Assembly: GCA_963823675.1 (NCBI GenBank)
Contig: CAWGMT010000021.1
Location: 186,001-250,000, forward strand
DNA from: CAWGMT01 sp963823675
GTDB taxonomy: Bacteria > Planctomycetota > Planctomycetia > Isosphaerales > Isosphaeraceae
Direction of reading: 5' to 3'
Length of the DNA: 64,000 nt
Within the stretch, counting starts at the first letter, position 1. Every line of letters starts with the position of its first letter. Both the position numbers and the translations under genes were made by a program. The notes under the pieces are model-generated. The model was not told the DNA's origin. It saw only the letters and a program-made list of their open reading frames with translations, and did no database searches. This document shows positions 6,837-17,325 of the stretch, piece by piece.

Positions 6837-9701
6837 TGACCAAGACCAAGCTAATGCTGATGGCGGCTACGGTGCTGACGGCCATGCTATTGACCGCCGG
6901 TGCGGGCCTGATGGCGTTTTCCGCGACCCGCCAAGAAAACGCGCCGCGGGGAAATCGTCCGGGCCAGGAGGGTCGTCAGGCGGGAGCGGCCACCGAGCCG
7001 GCGCAGCGGCCTTCACCTCCCGCCGCCGCCACGACGAAACCGGCCGTGGAGAAAGGGCCTGTCGTCATTCAGGCCGAAGTCGTCGATCAGGACGGCCGAC
7101 GGCTGCCAGGTGCCGATGTTCTGATAAACGTGCGCTGATTCGCGCGGCGCGGACGACCAGGAATCGACCTCCGAGCCGCTCAAAACCAACGGCGAGGGCC
7201 GCGTCCGGCTCGAGCTGCGCGCGAGCGGCCTGGAGCCAAGCTTTATTCCACCTACGTATGGGCGCACCAGCCCGGCCGGGCGCTTGCGACCGCCGCCGTT
7301 TTGCTCGGCGGAAACTCGCCCCCTGCCCCGATTCGATTGACGCTCGAAAAACCGGCAAGACAGACCGTCACGATCCTCGGATCGGATGACCGGCCGATCG
7401 CGGGACTGCGCGTGAGCCCGATTTCGGTGGTCTACACGAATCGCCGCTCGTTCCCAGCCACCGTTCCCGACGAGTGGCTCGATCGACTGACGGTGATCAC
7501 AAATGCCAAGGGGGTGGCCACGCTCGAATACCTCCCTGCGATACTAGCGCCTGCATCGTTCAGAGCTTCCGGACCGGAAGTCGCCCCGCACGCGCTCTTG
7601 CTCGACGCGCCCCAGGGAAAAGACTTTGTGGTCAAGCTGGGCCCGCTCGGACGATTGGTCGGGTTCGTGCGTACGGCAGCCGGCGAGCCGCTGGCCGATG
7701 TCCCGGTCGAACTCTGGGCCCAGGGCGGCGGGATCGTGTCTGGCCCCGTACTCGATCGCCGCGCCACGGCCGACGAGATCGTACCGCTCAAACCCGCGCT
7801 CAAGACGGGACCTCAAGGCGCATTCCAGACCCCGCCCACGCTGCTGGGCGGCTCGAGCTACCGAGTCGCAATTCGCCATCCCGGTTTCGTGGCGTACTTC
7901 TCCGATTGGGTAAGGCTGGACGGCGAACGCGCCACGATCCCCGCGATCCGCCTCCAGCCGCTCCAGAGGTTGAGCGGGCGGGTCCGGGACAAGCAGGGCC
8001 GCGGGGTTGGCGGCGCGGCGAGTGTCTGTTCCCGGCGGCGGTCCCTCGTCGGCGACCGATGCCGACGGAAGGTTCTCGCTGTCTGGCGTCAGTCCCGGTA
8101 AGACCGTCATCCTCGTCGAGCATGCCGGGTTCTGGCTCCAGGCCTGGTTGGTCAACCCGTCGGCGGTACGCGAGGCCGGTCCGCTGGCCTTAGCGCGGAC
8201 GACCGAGGGCCCTGGTCCGGCCGTCACGCCCCAGGCCGATCCAATCCCTCCCGAAGAGGCGCGAGCCCTGGCCGATCGCCTGCTGGCGCCGTACCTGCCC
8301 GAGGAAGCCGAGGAGGCCGACCAAGAAGCGAAGCTGGCCGCCATCGCGTCGCTGGCGGAGTTCGATCTGGACCGTGCGCTCGAGCTTTTTCAAAAGCAGC
8401 GGTTTGCCGACCGCCGCTTCTCTTTTGGGGACGCCCCGTTCGGATTGGCGTTGAAGCTGGCCGAGACAGACCCCGCGCGGGCCGAGGCCATGGTCGAATC
8501 AATTCGCCAAATTCCGAACAGGGCCCTTGCCTACATGAGACTCGCCAAGGCATCACCAGCTAGGGAGCGCGCTAGGAAGCTTGCCCTGCTGGAGCAAGCC
8601 ACAACGTTGTTCGCCAACGAACACAGGCCGGGGCCTCCCGTGTTTCGTCTCCAGCTACTCTCGGCGCTCGCCGAGCAATGGCTGGATCTGGGCGAGCGCC
8701 AGCGCGCCCGGCTCTTGCTGGAAGAGGGGAAAGCGATTGACGATGCCCGCTTTCCCAGGTCCGCATTTTCGATCGACGACTTCCTCATGCAACTGGCGAG
8801 GCTTGACCCCGATCAGGCCCTCGAGCGGCTGCGAAAGCTGCCCACCGCGATCCTCTCGGGCGACCCCTATGATCCCGGGGCCGCCGTCGCCGTCGCGCTC
8901 GCGACCGATCATCCGGCCAAGGCCGAGCAGGCGTTCCATTTGTGGAAGCGGAATTGGGTTCACTCGGATCATACAAATCGCTACGTGATGCGCCTCTGCC
9001 GGCGGTTGGCGCGGGTTGATCCGGCGATCGCTCGCCGGGTCGCGGCGTCGCGCAAGCGCCCGGCGGAGCGCGCGATGGCCTGGGCCTACGTGGCGCTCGG
9101 CCTGGCGGAAACCAAAAAGTCCGGCGCTGTCGAAGCGATCGACAACGCGATCCAGGAAATCGACCGGCTGCGGGAATCGGGACCGGGGCCCGAGCAGGTC
9201 ATGATCCTCCAAGGCATCCGCGCGGTGTGGCCGACCAACCCCGCCGTCGCGATCCTGCCCGTGGTCGAACGCAGCGCGCCGGAACGGCTCGCCCAAGTCT
9301 TCTGGCGCACCGTGGCGCTTCATCCCCAGCTCGATCCGACCAAGAAGGAACAGCTCCGTTTTTCGAACGTCGGATTTGAGTGCATGCTGCTGGCGCGGTA
9401 CGATCGCGACGTGGCTGCCGTCCTCTACCAGCCGATGGATGCTTACCTCCGCTCGATTGCGGCTAGCAAAGGCCCGCAGGAGGAATTCAATGTGATGGCA
9501 ATTCTCGGCAAGGGCTGCATCGACCCCCGGGCGGCCGTGGCGCTGCTTGAATCGCTGACGGCGCCCCGCGAGTTTTCTCACAACAACCCGGTTCATGATG
9601 CAAAGCTCCAGCTCGCCGAAGCGCTGGGTCTGCCGTCCGATAAGCGCTGGAAGCGGCTCTGGTGGCGCTCGGCGTCCGGACAGATCGCGCTGGAAGAGTG
9701 A
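6837..9701 (+). CDS. carboxypeptidase-regulatory-like / helical-repeat protein, copy 1 (sigma factor extension, frame breaks)
   Basis: It begins MTKTKLMLMAATVLTAMLL, a single membrane segment. A Pro/Ala linker follows, then several beta-sandwich units of carboxypeptidase regulatory-like type (for example VIQAEVVDQDGRRLPGADVL and LSGRVRDKQGR). From about 8250 on there is a long all-alpha region of TPR/HEAT-like helices, ending GQIALEE. Comparison with copy 2 shows one extra base near 7136, one missing near 7207 and one extra near 8022; removing these gives one continuous protein of about 950 residues. The stop is 3 bases before copy 2's ATG. The beta-sandwich and helical parts would lie outside the cytoplasmic membrane and could sense or bind a ligand or protein; function unknown. 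Confidence 0.75.
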
Positions 9702-9704
9702 TCC

Positions 9705-11612
9705 ATGACAAACGCCAAGTTGAAAATGATGGCGGCGACAGCCCTGAGTGCCATGCTCCTGACCGCCGGCGCGGGCCTGATGGCGTGTGCCGCGACCGGC
9801 CAGGCGAACACGCCGCAGAAAAATCGTCCAGGCCAAGAGGGTCGTCAGGCGGTCGCGGTCACTCAGCCGGCGCAGCGGCCGTCGCCTCCCGCCGCTTCCA
9901 CCACCACACCGGCTGCAGAGAAAGGGCCAGTCGTCATCGAGGCCGAGGTCTTCGATCAGGAGGGGCGACGACTGCCGGGGGCCGACGTCCTTGTGGTCGT
10001 CCAGTATTCGCGGGGCGCGGATGATCAGCAATCGATCGTCGAGCGGATGACAACCGACGGCGAGGGACGCGTCCGGCTCGAAGTGGCGCGCGAACGACCG
10101 GGAGCGAGGCTCTTTTCGACCTATGTCTGGGCGCACCAGCCCGGCCGGGCTCTCGCGACCAGCGCCGTTTTCCTCGGCGGAAATTCGCCCCCGGCGCCGA
10201 TTCGATTGACCCTCGATCAACCGGCAAGACAGACCATCACGATCCTGGGCTCGGATGACCGGCCGATCGGCGGTCTGCGCGTGGCCCCGATTTCGGTGCG
10301 GCCCACGAATCGCCGCAGTTCCCCAACGACGGTTCCCGACGAGTGGGTCGATCGGCTCACGGTGACCACGAACGCAAAGGGAGCGGCCACGCTCGAATAC
10401 CTCCCTGCGATCCTGGCGCCCGTATCGATCAGGGTTTCCGGACCCGAAGTCGCTCCGCACGCGTTGCCCCTTGACGCGCCGCAGGAAAAGGATTCTCGGA
10501 TCAAGCTGGGCCGTCGCGGACGATTGGTTGGGTTCGTGCGTACGCTAGCCGGTGAGCCGCTGGCTGATTTCCCGGTCGAGGTCTGGGCCCAGGGAGGCAG
10601 AATCGTGCATGGCCCCATACTCGATCGCCGCGCCACGGCCGACGAGATCGTGCGGCTCGAACCCGCGCTCAAGACGGGACCTGAGGGCTCATTCCAGACG
10701 CCGCCGACCATGCTGGGCGGCTCGAGTTACCGAGTATCGATTCGCCATCCCGGTTTCGTGCCGTACTTCTCCGACTGGGTGAGGCTGGACGGCGAACGTG
10801 CCACGATCCCACCCATCCGTCTCCAGGCGCTCCTGAGGTTGAGCGGGCGAATCCAGGACCGGCAGGGCCGCGCGGTTACCGGCGCCCGCGTGTTTGTTCC
10901 CGGCGGCGGTCCCTCGACAACGACCGATGCGAACGGAGGGTTCGCCCTGGCCGGCGTCAACCCGGGAAAGAACGTCGTCCTGTTCGAGCATGCCGGGTTC
11001 TGGCTCGATGGCCGACTGGTCGATCCGTCCGCGGGCGTCGAGCTCGGGCCGCTCACGCTGGTGCGCAAGAACGAGCAACCCGGGCCGATTATCAAGCCCC
11101 AGGCCGATCCGATCGCGCCGGAGGAAGCGCGAGCCCTGGCGGATCGCCTGCTCGAGCCGTACCTGCGCGGGCCCGCAGCAGCGAGACGATCGCGCACGGC
11201 TGGCGGCCATCGCGAGCCTGGGCGAATTCGACCTCGACCGCGCCCTCGACTTGCTGCAAGACGGTAAGTTCCCCTTTCGTACGTCGGATTCGAGTGCATG
11301 TTGCTGGCGCACTATGACCGCGAGGTGGCCGCCGTGCTCTTCCAGCCGATGGATGCTTACCTCCGCTCGGTCGCCAAGGAAAAGGGTCCGCACGGCGAAT
11401 TCAATTCCTGCACCATCCTCGGCAAGGGATGCATCGATCCCCGCGCCGCCGTGGCGCTTCTGGAGTCTCTGAACGCGCCCCGGGAGTTTGCTCGAAACCA
11501 ACCGGTTCATAACGCGCGGCTCACGCTCGCCGAAGCGCTGGGGCTGCCGTCTGAGAAGCGCTGGAGGCGTCTCTGGTGCTCGATGAGGGCGCAGATCCCG
11601 CTGGACGAGTGA
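9705..11612 (+). CDS. carboxypeptidase-regulatory-like / helical-repeat protein, copy 2 (internally deleted)
   Basis: A tandem paralogue of the preceding gene, beginning at the equivalent of its membrane segment (MTNAKLKMMAATALSAMLL). It therefore lacks any sigma domain. It is intact and colinear through the beta-sandwich region up to EEARALADRLLEPYL. A frame break near 11180 follows, then a jump: relative to copy 1, about 950 bp of the helical region (8400-9355 there) are missing, joined near 11270. The end, from VGFECMLLAHYDREV to QIPLDE, again matches copy 1 closely. The readable part up to the break is 520 residues. It may still make a membrane-anchored beta-sandwich protein, or be a decaying duplicate. 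Confidence 0.75.
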
Positions 11613-11629
11613 AGCTGGCGAGAGTGCGA

Positions 11630-13335
11630 TTAACCCCTGAGCACTCGTCCCAGTGTCGTGCCACGGCGAAGGCCGCGCGTTCCTTTGTAAATGGCGTTAT
11701 GAACGCTCTGCCAGGTTTCGCCCGGCGCCTCGGGTATGGCCCCCGACTCTCTCGTCGGCAATGCGCCATGGCGCTTGAGGTGAGCCGAGGCCCAGACTCG
11801 GATTTGCGGGATCGAGAGCGGCGGCAGATGCAACGAGCAGCGAACCTCGCGCTCCGTCGCAAGGAGCGCCGCGAGCGACGATCCACCCGAAAGCCCGCGG
11901 GCGCCGGTGCGGAGGGCAAGGTCAAGCCCGTCCCATCGCTCGCCATCGGATTCGGGGATCGGTCCGTCGAGCCGTTTCGGCCAGCGCCCGGTTCTCGCGT
12001 GGAAAGCGTCAGCCCATTTCAGGACCTGTCTGGACGAGAGAGGGGGCGGGTTCGACCTGTGCCGCACCTGGCGCCGCGCCGCGAGCAGGCCGGCCAGGCT
12101 CATGCCGCCGGGCAGCCCGCGGAGCCCATGGCGAAGGGCCGAGTCGACCCGCGCCCACGTCTCATCGGCGGCGTCCACGACGAGGCCCGACTGCTTCGTC
12201 GGCCAGCGCCCAGAGCTCTGGTGGAAGGCGTCAGCCCAACCGAGTATCCGGCGGATGCTGAGGCGCGGGAGCCGGGCGCGGTTCCTGATCCCGCGGCTCT
12301 TGGCTAGCAATTGGATGAGAGATGAGCCGCCCCGAAGACCGCGCAAGCCTTGCCTCAGGGCGTTCTCGACCGCCACCCAGGTTTCTCCCGGCGCTTCCGA
12401 GATCGGGCCCGATCGGCAAATGGGCCATTGGCCCGTCCTGGCGTGATGAGCGTCCGCCCAGCGCAGGATCTCGCTGACGCTGAGCGCAGGAAGGCTGCCG
12501 ATATTGCGCGCCCGCGCCGCTCCGCCAGCAGGCGGGCCAGCGACGATCCACCCGGGAGCCCCCGACGCCCCGAGCGGAGGGCGCGGTTGATCCCCAACCA
12601 AGTCTCGCTTTGTGAGTCGGCAATCGAACCCGAGCGGTGGCTCGGCCATCGGCCGAAGCGCCGGCGATGGGCGTCCGCCCATCGCAGGACCTGGCGGACG
12701 TCCAGCGGCGGCAGGTCCCTTTCATTGCGGACGCCGCGGTCCCGCGCCAGGAGTCGCCGCAGCGATGATCCGCCAGGAAGTCCTCGGAGCCCGAGACGGA
12801 GAGCGTAGTCAACGGCTTGCCAGTTTTCAGCGGGGGCGTCGGCCACGGTACCTGAGGTTCGACGAGGCCACCGGCCGGTGCGTGCGTGGAAGGCATCGGC
12901 CCAGCGCAAGACCTTTCGCTCGGTGAATCGGGGCCGGTCCTGCGGACGGGGCACGCCGCGCTTCACCGCTCGGAGCTGGGCCAGGGTGAAACCCGCGGGA
13001 AGGCCGGAACGACCCTTCGCCAGCGCGTATTCGACCGCCCCCCACGTCACGCCACCGGTGCCGGGGATGCGGCCTGAGTTCGGGCGAGGCCACTTCCCGG
13101 TGCGCGCGTGCCAGACATCCATCCATCGGACTATCTGGCGAGTCGTGAAGTGTCGGTGCTTGGGTTTCTTGCACTGGCCAGCTTTTGTCGCGCGCGCTTT
13201 TGTCGTTTCCTTTGCACGCCCGGCCCCTTGCGAGCGGGCGCGGACGGGCGCACGGTCGGGCGTCGTGTGGCCACGCGTGGCTCCTCCCTCGGACACCGCC
13301 AGCGCGTCGAGGATCGCGCGCGGCGACGATGGCAC
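11630..13335 (-). CDS. protein of seven 74-residue repeats (one frame break)
   Basis: Reading leftward from 13335: a basic N-terminal segment (residues about 25-65, rich in Lys/Arg), then seven repeats, then the stop at 11630. Repeat spacing is 74 residues where counted. Each repeat follows L..RQILRWADAHHARTGRWP, a variable triplet, SG, a short acidic loop, TW, then ALR.G.RGLPGGSSLA.LL. The triplet between WP and SG differs in every copy: RPN, RRT, SHR, ICR, TKQ, KRL, TRE. One base missing near 12510 separates repeats 1-3 from 4-7; both halves use the same repeat, so it is one gene of about 565 residues. I do not recognise the family. The helical pattern and basic N-terminus would fit a modular nucleic-acid- or protein-binding array, but this is not shown. 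Confidence 0.75.
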
Positions 13336-13386
13336 ATCATACTATCGCGACCGGCGAGCCTTCGACAGTGGGTGTCAGGACGCGTG

Positions 13387-14850
13387 CTAAAGTAGCCCCG
13401 TCACGACCTTTCCGTGGACGTCGGTCAAGCGGTACTGGCGTCCCTGATAGCGGAAGGTCAGCCTCGTGTGATCGATGCCGCAGAGGTGCATGATCGTCGC
13501 CTGCATGTCATGGACATGGACGGGGTTGGATGTGATGTTCCACGCGAAATCGTCAGTCGAGCCGTAGACCACCCCGGGTTTGATGCCGCCTCCTGCGAGC
13601 CACCAACTGTAGGCCTTGCCGAAGTGGTCTCGACCCGTGGGCCTGGCGGGGTCGCCCTGGCCGAATGGAGTGCGGCCGAACTCGCCGCCCCAGATGACCA
13701 GCGTATCCTCAAGCATTCCACGCTCCTTGAGGTCACGCACCAGGGCGGCCGAGGGAGCGTCCGTGTCCTTGCACTGGGCTTCGAGCTGGGTGAAGAGGTT
13801 GCTGTGCTGGTCCCAACCGGAGTGCATCAACTGCACGAACCGGACGCCCCGTTCCAGCAGCCGGCGGGCGATCAGGCAATTGTTCGCGAAGGTGCCATGC
13901 TGCAAGGCGTCGGGACCATAGCGCGCGACGGTAGCAGGCGTCTCTTTCGAGAAGTCCACGAGGTCGGGCACGCTCGTCTGCATGCGGAAGGCCATCTCGT
14001 ACTGGGCGATGCGCGTGTCGATCTCGGGATCGCCGTAGTCGGCAAGATGAGCCGCATTCATGGCCGAGATCTCGTCGAGCAACGCGCGGCGCACGGCGCG
14101 ACTGACACCTGGAGGGTTCGCGAGGTACGGTACCGGGTCGCCCGTGTTCCGGAACCGGACACCCTGGAACCGGCTGGGCAAGAACCCGCTGCCCCAGTAG
14201 TAGTCGAAGAACAACTGGCCGCAGGTTTTTCCCTTGTCGCTCGAGGTCATCACGACAAACGCCGGCAGGTTGTCCGTCTCAGTGCCGAGGCCATAAGAGA
14301 GCCAGGCTCCCATGCTGGGCCGGCCTGGAACCTGCGAGCCGGTCATGAAGAGCGTCACTCCCGGCGCGTGGTTGACGGCCTCGGTGTACAGGCTGCGGAC
14401 AAGACAGATCTCGTCGGCCAGGGCCCCCACATTCGGCAGCATCGCGCTCATCTCGATGCCGGCCTGGCCGTACTTCTTGAATGGTTTGATCGCGGGCAGC
14501 GCGGGCCACTTGCCGTAGCCGCTCGACATGGTCGACAGCCGGGTCGCTCCGCGCACGCTGGCGGGGACGTCCTTGCCCGCCGTCGCCTTCATCACCGGCT
14601 TGGGATCGAACAGATCCACATGCGAAGGCCCACCTCCCTGCCAGAGGACGACCACCCGGTTTGCCTTGGGGGCGAAATGCGGCAAGCCCGGAAGGCCGGG
14701 TTCGCCCCTGGGACCACCGGTTCCCTTGGCTCGCGCACGTTCATTCCCCAGGAGCGAGGCCAGGGCCGCCATGCCGACACCACTCGCCGCTTTGCCAAAC
14801 AACTGACGGCGGGTCACGCGGGCGATGCTTTCGCGATATACTTCGTTCAT
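13387..14850 (-). CDS. DUF1501 protein, Tat-exported
   Basis: 487 residues. The N-terminus VTRRQLFGKAASGVGMAAL is a twin-arginine signal. The body has the DUF1501 pattern: VVLWQGGGPSHVDLFDPKP, SMGAWLSYGLGTE, GVRFVQLMHSGWDQHSN, EDTLVIWGGEFGRTPFGQG and GRDHFGKAYSWWLAGGGIKPG. The fold is alkaline-phosphatase/sulfatase-like, and these proteins are a planctomycete hallmark of unknown substrate. The start lies 2 bp beyond the stop of the DUF1549/DUF1553 gene, with its GGGAG ribosome site inside that gene's end, so the two are co-translated. Confidence 0.9.
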   Translation of the reverse strand: MNEVYRESIARVTRRQLFGKAASGVGMAALASLLGNERARAKGTGGPRGEPGLPGLPHFAPKANRVVVLWQGGGPSHVDLFDPKPVMKATAGKDVPASVRGATRLSTMSSGYGKWPALPAIKPFKKYGQAGIEMSAMLPNVGALADEICLVRSLYTEAVNHAPGVTLFMTGSQVPGRPSMGAWLSYGLGTETDNLPAFVVMTSSDKGKTCGQLFFDYYWGSGFLPSRFQGVRFRNTGDPVPYLANPPGVSRAVRRALLDEISAMNAAHLADYGDPEIDTRIAQYEMAFRMQTSVPDLVDFSKETPATVARYGPDALQHGTFANNCLIARRLLERGVRFVQLMHSGWDQHSNLFTQLEAQCKDTDAPSAALVRDLKERGMLEDTLVIWGGEFGRTPFGQGDPARPTGRDHFGKAYSWWLAGGGIKPGVVYGSTDDFAWNITSNPVHVHDMQATIMHLCGIDHTRLTFRYQGRQYRLTDVHGKVVTGLL

Positions 14851-14852
14851 TC

Positions 14853-17219
14853 TTACTCCCGTGTCAGCGCCTCGTCGAAGTTGAAGATCGCCAGGCAGAC
14901 CGCGGAGAGCGCGGCGTGCTGGGCGACATCGAGCGTCTCGTCCCGCTTCGACTCGCCCACGGCGAGGAGCGCCCTGGCAGCCGGGGTGTCCTTGGCGTAG
15001 ATCGCCGCTTGCCTCTCATAAGCCCGATGCAAGACCTTGAGATCGAAGTCGCTCGGCTTCCTGCAGGTGACGCGACGGAAGGCGTCGGACAAGCACGCAT
15101 CAACGATATTCGATGTTGTCATGGCTTGTTGCGCCAGGGCCCGCGCCGCCTCGACCCAGGTCGGGTCGTTGAGCGTGGTCAGAGCGTGGAGCGGCGTGCT
15201 GGTCGTGGCGGACCGCACGCGGCACGTCTGCCGGTTTGAGGCGTCGAACATGTTCGCCGGCCCGACCGTTCGGCGCCAGAATGTGTAAATGCTGCGGCGA
15301 TAGAGGTCCTTGCCCGACGAAGCGGGATAGGTGAAGTCGCGCTCCTTGGTGATGGCAAGCGCCTCCCAGATCGCGCCGGGCTGGTACGGATAAACGGGCC
15401 GGCCGCCGATCCGCAATTCCAGCAAGCCCGAGGACGCCAGCGCCCAGTCGCGCAAGATCAGTGACGGCATCCGGAACCGGCTCGCGCGCGCATAGAGGCG
15501 GTTTTCCGAGTCGCGTGCTCGCTCCTTCGATGTCGAACGGCTCGACTGGCGATACGTTGCACTCGTGACGATCAGCCGTTGCATGGCCTTGATGCTCCAG
15601 CCGCGGGTGCGGAACTCGACGGCCAGCCAGTCGAGCAGCTCGCCGTGGACTGGAAACTCGCTCTGGACGCCGAAATCCTCCGACGTCTTGACGATCCCGG
15701 CGCCGAAGGCATTCTGCCACATGCGATTGACCTGCACGCGGGCGGTCAGCGGATGCTCGGGCATCACGAGCCAACGGGCAAGCCCCAGGCGATTGGCAGG
15801 CGCTCCCGCGGGCATCGGGGGCAAGAATGCGGGTGTTGCGAAATTGACCCTGGTCGTCGGCGTGAGGTATTGCCCGCGACTCAGGATCGCCGTTTGCCGG
15901 GGCTGGGCGTCGCTCATGATCATGACGCGCGGGAGCTGATCGCCGCGATATTCGCCGAGCTGCCTCTTGATGGCGTCATAAGCTCGGTTGCGCTCGGCAT
16001 CGGCCGACTTCAGTTTTGCTTCAAGCTCAGCGATGCGGACCTTGTTCTCTTCGGTCGGAAGCTCGACAAATGGAGCCGCCACGCGAATGCGCGGCGAGAA
16101 GAACTGGGGCACGCCGCTTTCGGGAACGCGGTTGAAGGCGTCGAGCAGGCTGTAATAATCGCGCTGGGTGATCGGATCATATTTATGATCGTGGCACTGA
16201 GCGCACGCCATCGTCAGGCCGAGCCAGGTCGTGGCGGTGGTGTCGATCCGGTCAAACAGGTTGACGAACCGCTGTTCTTCGGGGATCGCGCCCCCTTCTC
16301 CGTTCAGGAGGTGGTTGCGGTTAAAGCCGCTGGCGATCTTGTCGCCGGTGGTAGCGTTGGGCAAGAGATCGCCGGCGAGGAGACGGATCGTGAGCTGATC
16401 GAAAGGCATGTCGTCGTTCAGAGCCTTGACCAGCCAGTCGCGCCAGACCCATTGCCAGGTGTCTCCGTCCTGCTGGAACCCGTTGCTGTCGGCGTAACGG
16501 GCGGCGTCGAGCCACAGGAGTGCCATTCGTTCGCCGTAATGCGGGCTTGCGAGCAAGCGGTCGACCAGGTTTGCGTAAGCCTTGGGGTTGTTGTCGGCGA
16601 CGAAGGCATCGACGTCCTCGGGCGAGGGCGGCAAGCCCAGGAGGTCGATCGAGAGCCGCTTGATCAAGGTCGGCCGGTCGGCCTCGAGCGCGTGTTGCAT
16701 CCCTTCGGCTTCGAGCTTGGCGAGCACGAAACGGTCGATGGGGTTGCGCACCCACTGGACTTCCCGCACGGCGGGCTCGGCCGGCCGGTTGGCCGCGACG
16801 AAGGACCAGTGGGGGGCATAGTGCGCCCCTTCGGCGATCCAGCGTTCCAGGCGCTGCTTTTGCGCGGCCGACAGCCGCCGCGACTTGGGCGGCGGCATCT
16901 GTTCCTGGGGATCGCTCGAGTTGATGCGAAAAAGGATCTCGCTGCCGGCCGGGTCACTTGGAACGATCGCACCGGCCTCGATGGCCGCGTCCCGAACGTC
17001 CAGCCGCAACTCGGCCTGGCGCTTGTTCGCGTCTTGCCCGTGGCAATAGAAGCAGTTTTCCGCGAGGATCGGCCGGATGTCGCGGTTGAATTCGAGGGAC
17101 GGTGAGCCGGCAGCAAGAGCCCGGCTCTCACATGTGGACACGACGGCAATGCCCAGCAAGACGAGCCCGACAAGAGATCGGAGCGGACAACCTGCCGCCA
17201 CCTCACGTTTCGCTTGCAT
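14853..17219 (-). CDS. DUF1549/DUF1553 protein with planctomycete cytochrome c domain
   Basis: 788 residues from ATG 17219, preceded by GGTGGGG; a GTG at 17231 is also in frame. A signal segment (LVGLVLLGIAVVSTCESRALA) is followed by the PSCyt1 domain with its haem motif CFYCH (NRDIRPILAENCFYCHGQD). DUF1549 (NPIDRFVLAKLEAEGM, then LLWLDAARYADSNGFQQDG) and DUF1553 (PLTARVQVNRMWQNAFG, then ATYRQSS) come next. The protein is shorter than many relatives because there is little between DUF1549 and DUF1553. It is predicted to be exported and to bind one c-type haem, and is commonly paired with a DUF1501 protein as here. Substrate unknown. Confidence 0.9.
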   Translation of the reverse strand: MQAKREVAAGCPLRSLVGLVLLGIAVVSTCESRALAAGSPSLEFNRDIRPILAENCFYCHGQDANKRQAELRLDVRDAAIEAGAIVPSDPAGSEILFRINSSDPQEQMPPPKSRRLSAAQKQRLERWIAEGAHYAPHWSFVAANRPAEPAVREVQWVRNPIDRFVLAKLEAEGMQHALEADRPTLIKRLSIDLLGLPPSPEDVDAFVADNNPKAYANLVDRLLASPHYGERMALLWLDAARYADSNGFQQDGDTWQWVWRDWLVKALNDDMPFDQLTIRLLAGDLLPNATTGDKIASGFNRNHLLNGEGGAIPEEQRFVNLFDRIDTTATTWLGLTMACAQCHDHKYDPITQRDYYSLLDAFNRVPESGVPQFFSPRIRVAAPFVELPTEENKVRIAELEAKLKSADAERNRAYDAIKRQLGEYRGDQLPRVMIMSDAQPRQTAILSRGQYLTPTTRVNFATPAFLPPMPAGAPANRLGLARWLVMPEHPLTARVQVNRMWQNAFGAGIVKTSEDFGVQSEFPVHGELLDWLAVEFRTRGWSIKAMQRLIVTSATYRQSSRSTSKERARDSENRLYARASRFRMPSLILRDWALASSGLLELRIGGRPVYPYQPGAIWEALAITKERDFTYPASSGKDLYRRSIYTFWRRTVGPANMFDASNRQTCRVRSATTSTPLHALTTLNDPTWVEAARALAQQAMTTSNIVDACLSDAFRRVTCRKPSDFDLKVLHRAYERQAAIYAKDTPAARALLAVGESKRDETLDVAQHAALSAVCLAIFNFDEALTRE

Positions 17220-17325
17220 CTCGGTCCCCACCCAGGGATCCCCATCTTTCGATGAGGATTCGACGAACGCTGAATACTTCTTTTACCTGGACGCGCCTCG
17301 CGCGTGAAGATGGTCGCCAAGCTCC

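Noticed and set aside
8655..10460. 601-residue minus-strand open frame opposite the duplicated extension
   Set aside because: Antisense of a clear tandem duplication; composition is that of a shadow frame.
15579..17105. 508-residue plus-strand open frame opposite the DUF1549 gene
   Set aside because: It mirrors a protein with intact haem and DUF motifs; no ribosome site or domain.
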